A stretch of 64,000 nt of DNA from Nocardioides daejeonensis (GCF_003194585.1 NZ_QHKZ01000001.1:868001-932000), one strand, 5' to 3'; shown: positions 1 to 9,885, counted from the stretch's first letter. Numbers and translations are program-made. Notes: a model not told the origin generated them from the sequence alone.

Positions 1-532
1 GCTGCTGCTCCGGGGTCGCCTTGTAGGGGCCCGGGTAGTCCTTCACGTCGACGTAGTTGAGGAGGTAGGTCGGCCCTCCGATGATCACGTCGTTGGCGAA
101 GCTACGGCTGGCGCCGTACTGGACGTCCTCACAGGTGATGTCCGAGCCATCCTCCCACTTCACGCCATCCTTGAGCGTGAAGGACCAGACCTTGCCGCCC
201 TCGGACGAGGTGCCCGTGTCCGTCGCCAGGTCAGCGACCGGCGTGTTGGCGACCGCCGGGTCCTCCGACATCGGGAAGGCCACGAGACCGCGGTAGAGCG
301 TCCGGCGCCACGAGGCAAGCTGCACACCGTAGTAGATCCGGTTGGGGTCCGAGCTCTCGAAGGGGAAGTGCTGAAGCACCGTCAGCGTGCCGCCGGCCTC
401 GCCGGGCTCGCCGTTGTTGCCCCCGGGGCCCTTGTTTCCGTTGTCGTTCGAGTCCCCGCCGCACGCGGCGAGAGACAACCCGAGGACTCCGGCCGCACCG
501 AGCGCGACCATCCTCTTCAGTCTGTTACCCAT
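1..532 (-). CDS. ABC transporter substrate-binding lipoprotein (family 5), 3' end outside window
   Basis: Only the N-terminal 177 codons are present; the gene runs off the left edge. Translation starts at ATG 532 after a strong AAGGAGG site. The product has a short basic N-terminus, a hydrophobic stretch and a lipobox LAAC with Cys at residue 24, then an acidic, Gly/Asn-rich linker. The following segment (roughly residues 48-177, with RTLYRGLVAF and WSFTLKDGVKWEDG) is typical of family-5 extracellular solute-binding proteins for peptides, nickel or similar ligands. It follows the permease gene by 84 bp, in the same direction, so they are probably one operon. The actual substrate cannot be read from this fragment. 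Confidence 0.9.
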   Translation of the reverse strand, partial: MGNRLKRMVALGAAGVLGLSLAACGGDSNDNGNKGPGGNNGEPGEAGGTLTVLQHFPFESSDPNRIYYGVQLASWRRTLYRGLVAFPMSEDPAVANTPVADLATDTGTSSEGGKVWSFTLKDGVKWEDGSDITCEDVQYGASRSFANDVIIGGPTYLLNYVDVKDYPGPYKATPEQQ

Positions 533-616
533 TGGTTCCTCCTTGTCGTGCGGCACTTCGTGCGGCACCTCCGTCGACGCTGTGTCGACAAAGCTCAGTT
601 GTGGCCCGGCGAGAAG

Positions 617-1633
617 TCACCGGTTGCCCTTCGGGTCGAGGGCGTCGCGCAAGCCGTCGCCCAGCAGGTTGAACGAGATGACGATGGCGGCGATCATGCA
701 GGCGGGCACGAAGAAGTAGACGGGGGCCGTGTCAGCGAAGCTGATCGAGTCCGACAGCACATTGCCCAGCGTCGGCGTCGGGGCGCCGATGCCCACGTTG
801 AGGTAGGCGAGCGCCGCCTCCGCCGAGACGAACGCCGGCATCATCAGCGTGAAGGTGACCAGGATCGGCGCCCACAGGTTGGGCAGGATCTCGCGGAAGT
901 AGATGCGGACCTTGGAGGCACCCATCATCTGCGCAGCGTGCACGAACTCGAACTCCCGCATCGAGAGCACCTGGCCACGCACGATCCGCGCGATGCTGGT
1001 CCAGCCGAATGCGCCCAGGACGATCACCACGTAGACGGCCGCGGTGACGTTCCCGGCAGGCGTGTGCAGGTAGTTGCGGACCATGATCATGCCGGTGCTG
1101 GCCAGCGCCAGCAGCATCAGGGTCTGCGGGAACGCCAAGGTCAGGTCGATGATGCGGCCGATGATCGCGTCCACCCAACCCCCGGCAGCGCCGGAGACGA
1201 TACCCAACACGACGCCGAGCACCATCGCGACGATCGTTGCCGACAGGGCGATCAGCAGCGAGAACGTGGTGCCGTACCAGACCCGGGCGAGCGTGTCCCG
1301 ACCCGCGCCTGGCTCGACCCCGAGCCAATGGTCGGATGAGATGCCTCCCCACTTGCCCGCGGGCAGGCTGAAGTCGTTCAGCAGATCCTGATCTGACTTC
1401 AGCGGGTCGATCCAGCCGAAGACGTGATACGCCAGCGGGGCCGTCAGCGCGAGCAGCACGAAGAACACCACGAACGCGGCCGAGATCATCGTCAGCTTGT
1501 CCTTGAGCAGGCGCCCCATCGCCAACTGCGTTGGCGACTTGCTGATCACGGGACCGCCGGGCTCCTCAGAGGCACCAGAGGTCGACGCGGGATCCGCGAG
1601 CCCACCGTCCTGCAGGCCAATGGGGTTGGACAT
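617..1633 (-). CDS. ABC transporter permease, DppC/OppC type
   Basis: This is a 338-residue inner-membrane permease of a peptide/nickel-type ABC importer. It has an N-terminal OppC_N-like membrane segment near residues 50-70, a periplasmic stretch with LGVEPGAGRDTLARVWYG, and a BPD_transp_1 core of several membrane helices with the EAA loop (AAQMMGASKVRIYFREILPN). I chose ATG 1633, preceded by GAGG at suitable spacing; an in-frame GTG at 1639 is the alternative. It lies just upstream of the substrate-binding lipoprotein. The partner DppB-type permease and the ATPases are not in view and probably lie beyond the left edge. Confidence 0.92.
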   Translation of the reverse strand: MSNPIGLQDGGLADPASTSGASEEPGGPVISKSPTQLAMGRLLKDKLTMISAAFVVFFVLLALTAPLAYHVFGWIDPLKSDQDLLNDFSLPAGKWGGISSDHWLGVEPGAGRDTLARVWYGTTFSLLIALSATIVAMVLGVVLGIVSGAAGGWVDAIIGRIIDLTLAFPQTLMLLALASTGMIMVRNYLHTPAGNVTAAVYVVIVLGAFGWTSIARIVRGQVLSMREFEFVHAAQMMGASKVRIYFREILPNLWAPILVTFTLMMPAFVSAEAALAYLNVGIGAPTPTLGNVLSDSISFADTAPVYFFVPACMIAAIVISFNLLGDGLRDALDPKGNR

Positions 1634-1788
1634 TGCCACCTCGTCCCGTCGCGTTCGCTTCCATCGCCCGAGGCACGTGCCCCGAGGCTCGGTCGGACTC
1701 TACGGCTCGGCAAGCAGCGAACGTGTCACCCGTGAGTAACGATCCGGTTTCGACGGAACCTTCGGCTGCGCCCCCACCGACCGCTTCG

Positions 1789-2016
1789 TCAACGTGGAAC
1801 CATCAGCACAGCGACGGCGAGCGTGGCCAGCATGAAGGCGACGATCAGCACGCCGAGGACGACCAGCAGACCGATCACGGCATGCTGGGCCAGGCGCGGG
1901 CGCGGCTCGGTGGCGGTCACCGGGGCGAATCGGGTCGCGTTCGGGTTCTGGGGGCGGGTGCCGCCCTCGCCCTGCCCGTTGTGTTCCTGGCCCGTCGGCT
2001 CGGCCGGCTGACCCAC
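1789..2016 (-). CDS. Small single-span membrane protein, unknown function
   Basis: This is a 75-residue protein with a GTG start at 2016, only 4 bp after the aspS stop, so it is probably co-transcribed with aspS. The first 43 or so residues are polar (Gly/Pro/Thr/Arg-rich) and the rest is one hydrophobic helix (residues about 45-72). I recognise no domain. Its tight spacing to aspS and the clean helix argue for a real gene; no function can be assigned. Confidence 0.55.
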   Translation of the reverse strand: MGQPAEPTGQEHNGQGEGGTRPQNPNATRFAPVTATEPRPRLAQHAVIGLLVVLGVLIVAFMLATLAVAVLMVPR

Positions 2017-2020
2017 CGGA

Positions 2021-3805
2021 TCAGCCGACCGTCGGCGCCTCGTCGGCCTTCTCGGGCACGGCGTCGACGCCGGCCTCCTTGCGCTGCGCCGGCGTGATCG
2101 GGGCAGGAGCCTCGGTCAGAGGATCGAAGCCACCACCCGACTTCGGGAAGGCGATCACGTCGCGGATCGAGTCGGCACCCGAAAGAATCGCCACGATCCG
2201 GTCCATGCCGACCGCGATGCCGCCGTGCGGCGGGGCGCCGTACTTGAAGGCGTCGAGGAGGAAGCCGAACTTCTCGTCGGCCTCCTCGGGCCCGATGCCC
2301 ATCACCTCGAAGACGCGCTTCTGCACGTCTTCGCGGTGGATACGGATCGAGCCGCCGCCCAGCTCACTGCCGTTGCAGACGATGTCGTAGGCGAACGCGA
2401 GGGCTGCGCCCGGGTCTGCCTCGAAGGTGTCGAGGAACTCCGGCTTCGGGCTCGTGAAGGCGTGGTGGACCGCGGTCCAGGCGCCCGCACCGACGGCCAC
2501 GTCACCGCTCGCAACCGCGTCGTCGGCCGGCTCGAAGAGAGGTGCGTCGACGACCCAGGTGAAAGCGAACTCCGACTCGTCGATAAGCCCGCAACGCCGC
2601 CCGATCTCGAGGCGCGCGGCGCCGAGCAGTGCTCTCGAGCTCTTGACCGCGCCGGCTGCGAAGAAGATGCAGTCGCCCGGGTTGGCGCCGGTGTGTGCGG
2701 CCAGCCCGGCGAGCTCGGTCTCGCTGAGGTTCTTGGCGACCGGTCCACCGAGGGTGCCGTCCTCCCCCACAGTCACGTAGGCGAGACCCTTCGCACCGCG
2801 CTGCTTGGCCCACTCCTGCCAGGCGTCGAACTGACGGCGTGGCTGGCTGCCGCCGCCGGGCATCACGACAGCACCGACGTACGGCGCCTGGAAGACCCGG
2901 AAGCCGGTGTCGGCGAAGTAGGCGGTGCAGTCGACGAGCTCCTGGCCCATCCGCAGGTCGGGCTTGTCGGAGCCGAACCTGGCCATCGCATCGGCATAGG
3001 TCATCCGCGGAATCGGGCGCGGGATCTCGTGGCCCACGAGGGCCCACATCTCCGCCAGCACCTCCTCCATGAGGGCGATCACGTCGTCCTGGTCGACGAA
3101 GCTCAGCTCGATGTCGAGCTGGGTGAACTCCGGCTGTCGGTCGGCGCGGAAGTCCTCGTCCCGGTAGCAGCGCGCGATCTGGTAGTACCGCTCCAGCCCG
3201 CCGACCATGAGCAGCTGCTTGAAGAGCTGCGGGCTCTGCGGGAGGGCGTACCAGCTGCCCGGGTGCAGGCGCGCCGGGACCAGGAAGTCGCGGGCGCCCT
3301 CCGGAGTCGAGCGGGTCAGCGTCGGTGTCTCCACCTCGACGAAGTCGTGGCGGTCGAGGACGTCGCGAGCGGCCTTGTTGACCTTGCTGCGCAGCCGGAT
3401 GATCCGGTTGGGCTCGCTACGGCGCAGGTCGAGGTAACGGTGCTTGAGCCGCACCTCCTCCCCCACCTCGACGTGGTCACTGATCGGGAAGGGCAGCGGC
3501 GCGGCCGTCGAGAGCACCTCGACCTCGCTCGCCACGACCTCGATCTGGCCGGTCGGCAGGTTGGGGTTCTCGTTGCCCTCGAGACGAGCGGTGACCTCAC
3601 CGGTGACCTTGAGGCAGAACTCGTTGCGCAGGCTGTGTGCCACCGCCTCGTCGCGGATCACCACCTGGACGACTCCGCTGGCCTCCCGCAGGTCGATGAA
3701 GGCCACGCCGCCGTGATCGCGCCGGTTGGCCACCCACCCGGCGAGGGTGACGGTCTGGCCGACGTGCTCGACGCGCAGGGCGCCGGCGTCATGGGTGCGG
3801 ATCAC
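2021..3805 (-). CDS. aspS: Aspartate--tRNA ligase (probably non-discriminating type)
   Basis: This 594-residue class II aminoacyl-tRNA synthetase has an N-terminal OB-fold anticodon-binding domain (about 1-110) and the catalytic core with [11 protein letters not shown] (about 190-200). Motif 2 is [14 protein letters not shown] (about 214-227), a GAD insertion lies in the middle, and motif 3 is [14 protein letters not shown] near the C-terminus. It charges tRNA-Asp with aspartate. Residue 31 is His (RRDHGG), the residue associated with non-discriminating enzymes that also aspartylate tRNA-Asn for GatCAB; that reading is inference. The start is GTG 3805 after GAGGAG. The length is normal for the bacterial family. 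Confidence 0.97.
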   Translation of the reverse strand: MIRTHDAGALRVEHVGQTVTLAGWVANRRDHGGVAFIDLREASGVVQVVIRDEAVAHSLRNEFCLKVTGEVTARLEGNENPNLPTGQIEVVASEVEVLSTAAPLPFPISDHVEVGEEVRLKHRYLDLRRSEPNRIIRLRSKVNKAARDVLDRHDFVEVETPTLTRSTPEGARDFLVPARLHPGSWYALPQSPQLFKQLLMVGGLERYYQIARCYRDEDFRADRQPEFTQLDIELSFVDQDDVIALMEEVLAEMWALVGHEIPRPIPRMTYADAMARFGSDKPDLRMGQELVDCTAYFADTGFRVFQAPYVGAVVMPGGGSQPRRQFDAWQEWAKQRGAKGLAYVTVGEDGTLGGPVAKNLSETELAGLAAHTGANPGDCIFFAAGAVKSSRALLGAARLEIGRRCGLIDESEFAFTWVVDAPLFEPADDAVASGDVAVGAGAWTAVHHAFTSPKPEFLDTFEADPGAALAFAYDIVCNGSELGGGSIRIHREDVQKRVFEVMGIGPEEADEKFGFLLDAFKYGAPPHGGIAVGMDRIVAILSGADSIRDVIAFPKSGGGFDPLTEAPAPITPAQRKEAGVDAVPEKADEAPTVG

Positions 3806-3904
3806 GGTGGGTACTCCTCGAATCGGATGCTGCTGGATGGGTACTACGACGAACGGTGGCTGAGCCGCGGTGTTGATCTCCGGTGCGGAGCTCGCTGCTC
3901 ATGG

Positions 3905-3959
3905 CCGGCGGTGCCGACGATCGGCGGTGCCGACGAGTCAACTATCGGCGGTGCCGACG
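3905..3959. repeat. Three copies of a 15-bp GC-rich repeat at the 3' end of hisS
   Basis: The unit (c/t)CGGCGGTGCCGACG occurs at 3905-3919, 3921-3935 and 3945-3959. The third copy lies inside the last codons of hisS and the other two just after its stop. The last HisS residues (about VGTADS) are therefore encoded by repeat sequence, so the array was probably extended into or out of the gene end. Confidence 0.8.
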
Positions 3960-5284
3960 GTAGGCCTCAAATCGTTTGCGGGTGGTGTCCAGGTGGCCGG
4001 ATCGACCGTGATCTGGTCGCCGGAGCGGATGTCCTTGACCTGGTGGGTCCCGTCGGCCTGCGCGAACCACACCCACGGGATGCCCCGCCGCTCCGCGGCA
4101 CGGATCTGCTTGCCGAACTTGGCCGCCGTCGGCGCTACCTCGCACGGCACGCCGTTGCTGCGCAGGCTCTGCGCGATCACCTCCGACTCGCCTCGCGACT
4201 CCTCGTCGGCCAGCGCCACGAGGACGGCGCTCGGAACGCTCCGGTCCGCGGCCAACAGACCCTTGCCGAGCAGCGGGGCCAGGACCCGGCTCAGGCCGAG
4301 CGAGATGCCGACCCCCGGGTAGGTGCTGCGCCCGTCGGAGGCGAGGGCGTCGTACCTCCCCCCGGAGCAGATCGAACCGAGCGACTCGTGACCGTCCAGG
4401 CGAGTCTCGAAGACAGTGCCGGTGTAGTAGTCGAGGCCCCGAGCGATCTTGAGGTCAGCCTCGATCCGGACCCGGTCGGTGACCAGCGGAGCGCAGGCGC
4501 GCATGAGCTCCGCCAGTTCCGCGAGGCCCTCGGTGAGAAGCGGGTGCTCGACGCCGAGCGCGTTCACCTGGTCGACGAACGAGTCGTCGGGTGTGCAGAT
4601 CCGAGAGAGTGCCAAGCACCGGTCGGCCTGCTCCGCGGTCACCCCAGCCTCGTCGAGGAGGAGCTCGCGCACTTTCTCCTCGGGCAGCTTGTCGAGCTTG
4701 TCGACCAGCCGCATCACCTCTTCGGCGCCGGCGGCGTCGACGCCCAGGCCGAGGTAGAAGCCCTGGATGAGCTTGCGGTTGTTGACCTGCAGGCGGAACC
4801 CCGGAAGGAAGTCGAGGCCGGAGAGCGCTTCAAGCATCACGCGCGCCACCTCGACGTCGTGGTGGAACGGCAGTACGTCGCGCCCGACGATGTCGATGTC
4901 GGCCTGGGTGAACTCCCGGTAGCGCCCCTCCTGTGGTCGCTCACCGCGCCACACCTTCTGGATCTGGAAGCGGCGGAAGGGGAACTCCAGCTTTCCGGCG
5001 TTCTCAAGCACGTAGCGGGCGAACGGGACCGTCAGGTCGAAGTGCAGCCCGAGTCCGGCATGGCCCTCCTCGGACTCCTCGTGGAGGCGGCGCAGCAGAT
5101 ACACCTCCTTGGAGGTGTCTCCCTTGCGCAGCAGCTGCTCAAGGGGCTCGACGGCACGCGTCTCGATGTTGCCGAACCCGTGCAGCTCGAAGGTGCGGGT
5201 CAGCGACTCGATGGCCAGCCGCTCGACCGTGCGCTGGGCCGGCAGGAACTCGGGGAATCCGCTGAGCGGCGCGATCTTCGCCAT
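3938..5284 (-). CDS. hisS: Histidine--tRNA ligase
   Basis: This is a class II histidyl-tRNA synthetase of about 448 residues, charging tRNA-His. Visible signatures are the N-terminal GFPEFLPAQR motif, a WRGERPQEGRYREFTQAD motif 2 region, ARGLDYYTGTVFE and the GGRYDAL histidine-A/B motifs, and a C-terminal anticodon-binding domain (about 325-420). A short extra tail (after PATWTPPANDLRPT) is encoded partly by the local 15-bp repeat. The start is ATG 5284 or the adjoining GTG 5287; both overlap the stop of the upstream MBL-fold gene, which implies translational coupling. Confidence 0.97.
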   Translation of the reverse strand: MAKIAPLSGFPEFLPAQRTVERLAIESLTRTFELHGFGNIETRAVEPLEQLLRKGDTSKEVYLLRRLHEESEEGHAGLGLHFDLTVPFARYVLENAGKLEFPFRRFQIQKVWRGERPQEGRYREFTQADIDIVGRDVLPFHHDVEVARVMLEALSGLDFLPGFRLQVNNRKLIQGFYLGLGVDAAGAEEVMRLVDKLDKLPEEKVRELLLDEAGVTAEQADRCLALSRICTPDDSFVDQVNALGVEHPLLTEGLAELAELMRACAPLVTDRVRIEADLKIARGLDYYTGTVFETRLDGHESLGSICSGGRYDALASDGRSTYPGVGISLGLSRVLAPLLGKGLLAADRSVPSAVLVALADEESRGESEVIAQSLRSNGVPCEVAPTAAKFGKQIRAAERRGIPWVWFAQADGTHQVKDIRSGDQITVDPATWTPPANDLRPTVGTADS

Positions 5285-5994
5285 CACAGCCCCCGCGTGA
5301 CCTGGTCGGCGCCGCCCTCGCGCTGGAGGTCGAGCAGGTAGGGGTTGGTGGCACGCTCCCGGCCGATCGAGGTCTGGTTGCCGTGACCGGGAAGCACCAC
5401 GATGTCATCGGGCAGCGTCAGCACCTTGGTGGCGAGGCTCCGCAGGATCGTCGGGTGGTCGCCGCCCGGCAGATCGGTGCGCCCGATCGAGCCCTCGAAG
5501 AGCAGGTCGCCTGAGAACATCACCTCGGAGATGTCGTCGCGCGCGTACGGCGTCCGGAAGGTCACCGACCCCTCGGTGTGTCCCGGCGTGTGGTCGACGA
5601 CGAAGCGCAGACCGGCCAGCTCCAGCTCGGCCAGGTCGGCGAGCTCCTGGACGTCGTCCGGCTCCGCCCACTGGTAGTCGCCGCCGAGCAGCATCGAACT
5701 GGACTCCCGGCTCATCCCCGCCAACGGGTCGGTGAGCAGGTGCCGGTCGCTCGGGTGGATCCATGCGGTCGCGTCATAGGTCCCGGCGACCGGGGCGACG
5801 CACCACATGTGGTCGACGTGGCCGTGGGTGACCAGGACCGCCACCGGCTTGAGCCGGTGCTCCCGCACGACCTGAGCCACGCCGTCGGCAGCGTCCTTGC
5901 CCGGGTCGATGACGACGCACTCGTTGCCGGCACCGGTGGAGACGACATAGCAGTTGGTTCCCCACGGCCCGGCGGGGAATCCGGCAATGAACAA
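5284..5994 (-). CDS. MBL-fold metallo-hydrolase (glyoxalase II-like)
   Basis: This is a 236-residue metallo-beta-lactamase-fold hydrolase. The metal-binding motif is THGHVDH; later ligands are HTPGHTEGS, FSGDLLF and a C-terminal PGHG. The overall form matches the glyoxalase II-like family that hydrolyses thioesters such as S-lactoylglutathione or a mycothiol analogue, but the substrate is not decided by the sequence. I chose TTG 5994 (product beginning FIAGFPAGPWGTNCY) because GAGG precedes it by 6 nt and homologues begin there; the longer upstream reading looks non-coding. Its stop overlaps the hisS start, giving a hydrolase-hisS pair common in actinobacteria. Confidence 0.9.
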   Translation of the reverse strand: MFIAGFPAGPWGTNCYVVSTGAGNECVVIDPGKDAADGVAQVVREHRLKPVAVLVTHGHVDHMWCVAPVAGTYDATAWIHPSDRHLLTDPLAGMSRESSSMLLGGDYQWAEPDDVQELADLAELELAGLRFVVDHTPGHTEGSVTFRTPYARDDISEVMFSGDLLFEGSIGRTDLPGGDHPTILRSLATKVLTLPDDIVVLPGHGNQTSIGRERATNPYLLDLQREGGADQVTRGL

Positions 5995-6060
5995 GGCGCA
6001 CCTCAACTCGCGCGGACACTCTGACCGGTAGAGCCTACCGACCCGCACCGGCGGCATGAC

Positions 6061-6066
6061 TACGAT
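6061..6066 (+). promoter_or_regulatory. Probable -10 box for a leaderless DUF349 transcript
   Basis: TACGAT ends 8 bp before the ATG at 6075, the spacing of actinobacterial leaderless promoters. No clear -35 is visible. The assignment is by pattern only. Confidence 0.4.
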
Positions 6067-6074
6067 GGTCGACC

Positions 6075-7313
6075 ATGAGCGCTCAGCATGAGTCCGAGTG
6101 GGGTCGCGTGGCCGAGGACGGCACCGTCTTCGTCCGCACTGCTGACGGGGAACGCCCCGTCGGTCAGTACCCCGAAGGGACCCCCGAGGAGGCCCTGGCC
6201 TTCTACACCAACCGTTTCGAAGCCCTCGCCTTCGAGGTGAACCTCCTGGCCCAGCGAGTGGCCGGAGGAGCCCTCACCCCCGAGGAGGCGAGCGAGTCCG
6301 TCAAGGGCGTGCGCGCCCAGATCGTGGATGCCTCCGCCGTCGGTGATCTCGCTGGCCTCCTGGCGCGTCTCGACGCGCTGGCCCCGGTCATCGCCCAGCA
6401 GCGCGAGGCGCGCAAGGCGGAACGCGCGCAGCGGGTCGCGGAGTCGCGCGAGCGCAAGGAGGCGATCGTCGCAGAGGCCGAGAAGCTCGCGGAGTCGAAC
6501 GACTGGCGCAACGGCGCGAATCGGCTCCGCGACCTGCTCGAGGAGTGGAAGGCGCTGCCACGGCTGGACCGTGCCAGCGATGACGCCCTCTGGCGGCGTT
6601 TCTCCACCGCGCGCACGGGCTACACCCGGCGCCGCAAGTCCCACTTCGCCGAGCAGGCCGAGCGCCGCGAGAGCGCCCGGGTCGTCAAGGAGAAGCTCGC
6701 CCAGGCCGCCGAGGCGCTGGCGGACTCCACCGACTGGGGGCCGACGGCAGGAAAGTTCCGCGATCTGATGCGGGACTGGAAGGCGGCCGGCCCGGCTCCA
6801 CGCGACATCGACGACGCGCTGTGGAAGCGCTTCCGCGGAGCGCAGGACACGTTCTTCGCCGCGCGGGACGCCGCCAACGCGGCGATCGACGCCGAGTTCG
6901 AGGCCAACGCGGTCGTCAAGGAGCAGTTGCTGGTGGAGGCCGAGGCGCTCCTGCCGGTCACCGACCTTGACGCCGCCAAGCGGGTCTTCCGCGACATCTC
7001 CGACCGCTGGGACGCGGCCGGCAAGGTGCCGCGCGGCCGGATCAAGGACCTCGAAGGCCGGATGCGCAAGGTCGAGCAGGCCATTCGCGGCGTCGAGGAC
7101 GAGCAGTGGCGGCGTAGCGACCCGGAGAAGAGCGCTCGCGCCGACGACATGATCGGCAAGCTCGAGACCGCCATCGCGGAGATCGAGTCGGACCTGGCCG
7201 CCGCACGCACCAAGGGCGACGACAAGCAGGTCAAGAAGCTCGAGGAGAACCTCGCCTCCCGTCAGGCGTTCCTCGACATGGCCCGCAAGGCCGCCGCCGA
7301 CTTCAACGGCTGA
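6075..7313 (+). CDS. DUF349 domain-containing protein
   Basis: This 412-residue, strongly charged and mostly helical protein has repeated DUF349 units, seen as the recurring pattern W+...LRDLLEEWKALPRLDRASDDALWRRF, FRDLMRDWKAAGPAPRDIDDALWKRF and FRDISDRWDAAGKVPR. The C-terminal third is coiled-coil-like (EKSARADDMIGKLETAIAEIES and following). There is no signal peptide or membrane segment, so it is cytoplasmic. Actinobacteria commonly carry this gene beside hisS and rsh; its biochemical function is not established. It is the only plus-strand gene among minus-strand neighbours here and diverges from the MBL gene. Confidence 0.9.
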   Translation: MSAQHESEWGRVAEDGTVFVRTADGERPVGQYPEGTPEEALAFYTNRFEALAFEVNLLAQRVAGGALTPEEASESVKGVRAQIVDASAVGDLAGLLARLDALAPVIAQQREARKAERAQRVAESRERKEAIVAEAEKLAESNDWRNGANRLRDLLEEWKALPRLDRASDDALWRRFSTARTGYTRRRKSHFAEQAERRESARVVKEKLAQAAEALADSTDWGPTAGKFRDLMRDWKAAGPAPRDIDDALWKRFRGAQDTFFAARDAANAAIDAEFEANAVVKEQLLVEAEALLPVTDLDAAKRVFRDISDRWDAAGKVPRGRIKDLEGRMRKVEQAIRGVEDEQWRRSDPEKSARADDMIGKLETAIAEIESDLAAARTKGDDKQVKKLEENLASRQAFLDMARKAAADFNG

Positions 7314-7317
7314 CCCG

Positions 7318-7350
7318 TTCCCCACCGGTGGCCGAGCCGCCGGTGGGGAA
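7318..7350 (+). terminator. Hairpin terminator after the DUF349 gene
   Basis: TTCCCCACCGG and CCGGTGGGGAA form an 11-bp perfect stem a few bases after the stop codon at 7313. No long T-run follows. Confidence 0.6.
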
Positions 7351-7376
7351 GTTGTCGAGACCTCCACCGGACTGTG

Positions 7377-7551
7377 GTCTCGACAGGCTCGACCACCGGG
7401 AACGACAGGCTCGACCACCGGGAGCGACGGATTCGGCCACCGGGAACGACAGGCTCGACCACCGGGAACGACAGGCTCGACCACCGGGAGCGACGGATTC
7501 GGCCACCGGGAACGACAGACCCGGCCACCGGGAACGACTGACCCGGCAGCC
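7377..7551. repeat. 22-bp tandem repeat array with a 66-bp higher-order period
   Basis: From 7382 there are seven 22-bp units (7382, 7404, 7426, 7448, 7470, 7492, 7514) and a partial eighth. Units 1-3 (variants ACAGGCTC...GGAAC, ACAGGCTC...GGAGC, ACGGATTC...GGAAC) are repeated in the same order as units 4-6, giving a 66-bp superunit. The 21-mer at 7377-7397, starting GTCTCGACAGG, is identical to the reverse complement of a block inside thrS (23947-23967). The array fills the space between the convergent DUF349 and rsh genes. Confidence 0.95.
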
Positions 7552-7559
7552 GCGGCGTT

Positions 7560-9854
7560 CTACTGGGTGATGCGGTAGGCGTCGAAGACGCCGGGCACGT
7601 TGCGAACGGCGCGCAGCACCGTGTCGAGGTGCATCGCGTCGGCCATCTCGAAGGAGAACTTGCTCTTGGCGACACGGTCGCGGGTCGTGGTGAGCGAGGC
7701 GCTGAGGATGTTGACGTGCACGTCGCTGAGCGCGAGCGTGATGTCGGAGAGCAGCCGGGCGCGGTCGAGCGCCTCGACCTGGATGTTGACCAGGAAGGTC
7801 GACTTGGCGTTCGGGGCCCACTCGACCTCGACGAGCCGCTCAGGCTGTGTCTTGAGCTCGGCAGCGTTGGTGCAGTCGACCCGGTGCACCGAGACGCCCC
7901 CGCCCTTGGTCACGAAGCCGAGGATCTCGTCCGGCGGCACGGGGGTGCAGCACTTGGCGAGCTTGACCCACAGGCCGTCGGCTCCCCTGACCTGCACGCC
8001 GGAGTCGTCGCCGGCGCCCAGCGGGACCCGATGGCGCCGGGAGATCGGCAGCTCCTCTGCCGGTGTCTCCGCGGGCTCCGGTGTCGTGCCGTGCAGATCC
8101 ACCACGCGGCGTACCACCGCCTGGGCACTGATGTTGCCCTCGCCGACCGCAGCGTACAGGGCACTCACATCGGCGAGCTTGAGCTGAGTGGCGACCTCGG
8201 TCAGCGACTCGTGCGACATCAGCCGCTTGAGCGGCATGCCCTCCTTGCGCAGCAGCTTCGCGATCTGGTCCTTGCCGCGCTCCGTGGCCTCCTCGCGACG
8301 CTCCTTGGTGAACCACTGCCGGATCTTGGAGCGCGCCCGCGGCGAGCGGACGAACCCCAGCCAGTCACGCGAGGGGCCTGCGTTCGGCGCCTTCGAGGTG
8401 AAGACCTCGACGGCGTCGCCGTTCTCCAGGGTCGACTCCAACGGCACCAGGCGCCCGTTGACGCGAGCGCCGATCGTGTGGTGGCCGACCTCGGTGTGCA
8501 CGGCGTAGGCGAAGTCGACGGGCGTGCTGCCGGTCGGCAGCGCGATCACGTCGCCGCGCGGCGTGAAGACGTAGACCTCGGCGCGGTTGATCTCGAAGCG
8601 GAGCGACTCCAGGAACTCCCCCGGATCCTCCATCTCGTTCTGCCAGTCCAACAGCCGGCGTACCCACGCCATGTCGTCGCCCTCGGCGAGCCGCTCGGTG
8701 TCGACGCCGTTGCGTCCGTCCTCCTTGTACTTCCAGTGTGCGGCGACGCCGTACTCCGCACGTCGGTGCATCGCGAAGGTCCGGATCTGCATCTCGACGG
8801 GCTTGCCGGAGGGACCGATGACCGTCGTGTGCAGCGACTGGTACATGTTGAACTTCGGCATCGCGACGTAGTCCTTGAAGCGACCGCGTACCGGGTTCCA
8901 CCGCGCGTGCACGACGCCGAGGGCCGTGTAGCAGTCACGATCGTCGTCCACCAGGATCCGGATGCCGACCAGGTCGTAGATGTCGGAGAACTCACGACCG
9001 CCGACGATCATCTTCTGGTAGATCGAGTAGTAGTGCTTCGGGCGGCCGGTGACCGTCGCCTTGAGCTTCGCGACCTTGAGATCCTGCTGGACCTGGTCGA
9101 TGACCTCGGCGAGGAACTGGTCCCGCGAGGGAGCCCGCTCGGCGACCATGCGCACGATTTCGTCGTAGATCTTGGGGTGCAGCGTGGCGAAGGCAAGGTC
9201 CTCGAGCTCCCACTTCACCGTGTTCATGCCGAGTCGGTGGGCCAGCGGCGCATAGATGTCGAGCGTCTCGCGTGCCTTGCGCTCCTGGGTCTCCTGCTTC
9301 ACGTAGCGCAGCGTCCGCATGTTGTGCAGCCGGTCCGCGAGCTTGATCACCAGCACCCGGATGTCGCGCGACATCGCGACGATCATCTTGCGGATCGTCT
9401 CGGCCTGCGCCGAGTCGCCGTACTGCACCTTGTCGAGCTTGGTCACCCCGTCGACGAGCTGGGCCACCTCGGAGCCGAAGTCGGAGGTCAGCTGCTCCAG
9501 GGTGTAGTCGGTGTCCTCGACCGTGTCGTGCAGCAGCGCCGCGATCAGCGTCGGCTCCGTCATCCCGATCTCGGCGAGGATCGTCGTCACCGCCAGCGGA
9601 TGGGTGATGTAGGGGTCGCCGCTCTTGCGCATCTGCGTGCCGTGCAACCGCTCAGCGGTCTGGTAGGCACGCTCGAGGAGCGCCAGGTCGGCCTTCGGGT
9701 GGTTGGCCCGCACCACCCTGAAGAGCGGCTCCAGCACCGGGTTGCCACCCTGCGGCCGAGCTCCGATCCGCGCCAGCCGAGCCCTCATCCGTCGCGCCGA
9801 GTGCGCGCCCAACGGCTCCGGATTGCGCGGTGACTCGGAGTGTTGGTCGGCCAT
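7560..9854 (-). CDS. rsh: Bifunctional (p)ppGpp synthetase/hydrolase (Rel/Spo family)
   Basis: This is a long-form RelA/SpoT homologue of 764 residues that makes and degrades (p)ppGpp in the stringent response. The HD hydrolase domain is intact (HDTVEDTD, His109-Asp110). The synthetase domain follows with [13 protein letters not shown] and [11 protein letters not shown], then a TGS domain ([22 protein letters not shown]), a helical region and a C-terminal ACT/RRM domain. I chose ATG 9854 because TAGACT, a good -10 box, ends only 6 bp upstream and implies a leaderless mRNA; an in-frame GTG at 9860 would lie in the promoter. It follows gap in the same direction. Confidence 0.97.
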   Translation of the reverse strand: MADQHSESPRNPEPLGAHSARRMRARLARIGARPQGGNPVLEPLFRVVRANHPKADLALLERAYQTAERLHGTQMRKSGDPYITHPLAVTTILAEIGMTEPTLIAALLHDTVEDTDYTLEQLTSDFGSEVAQLVDGVTKLDKVQYGDSAQAETIRKMIVAMSRDIRVLVIKLADRLHNMRTLRYVKQETQERKARETLDIYAPLAHRLGMNTVKWELEDLAFATLHPKIYDEIVRMVAERAPSRDQFLAEVIDQVQQDLKVAKLKATVTGRPKHYYSIYQKMIVGGREFSDIYDLVGIRILVDDDRDCYTALGVVHARWNPVRGRFKDYVAMPKFNMYQSLHTTVIGPSGKPVEMQIRTFAMHRRAEYGVAAHWKYKEDGRNGVDTERLAEGDDMAWVRRLLDWQNEMEDPGEFLESLRFEINRAEVYVFTPRGDVIALPTGSTPVDFAYAVHTEVGHHTIGARVNGRLVPLESTLENGDAVEVFTSKAPNAGPSRDWLGFVRSPRARSKIRQWFTKERREEATERGKDQIAKLLRKEGMPLKRLMSHESLTEVATQLKLADVSALYAAVGEGNISAQAVVRRVVDLHGTTPEPAETPAEELPISRRHRVPLGAGDDSGVQVRGADGLWVKLAKCCTPVPPDEILGFVTKGGGVSVHRVDCTNAAELKTQPERLVEVEWAPNAKSTFLVNIQVEALDRARLLSDITLALSDVHVNILSASLTTTRDRVAKSKFSFEMADAMHLDTVLRAVRNVPGVFDAYRITQ

Positions 9855-9885
9855 TGCCACAGTCTAGGAGATCGGAAACGCACGA

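Noticed and set aside
3806..3937. T-box or other tRNA-sensing leader before aspS
   Set aside because: No T-box bulge sequence or terminator/antiterminator pair was seen; the space holds the short repeats.
2225..5341. Long plus-strand open frame of over 1,000 codons across aspS and hisS
   Set aside because: It is the antisense of two clear tRNA ligase genes and has no family features; GC-rich third positions keep the frame open.
7382..7551. Tandem array considered as a CRISPR
   Set aside because: Units are contiguous without spacers and no cas genes are near.
7629..9833. Long plus-strand open frame opposite rsh
   Set aside because: Antisense shadow of a well-conserved Rel/Spo gene.
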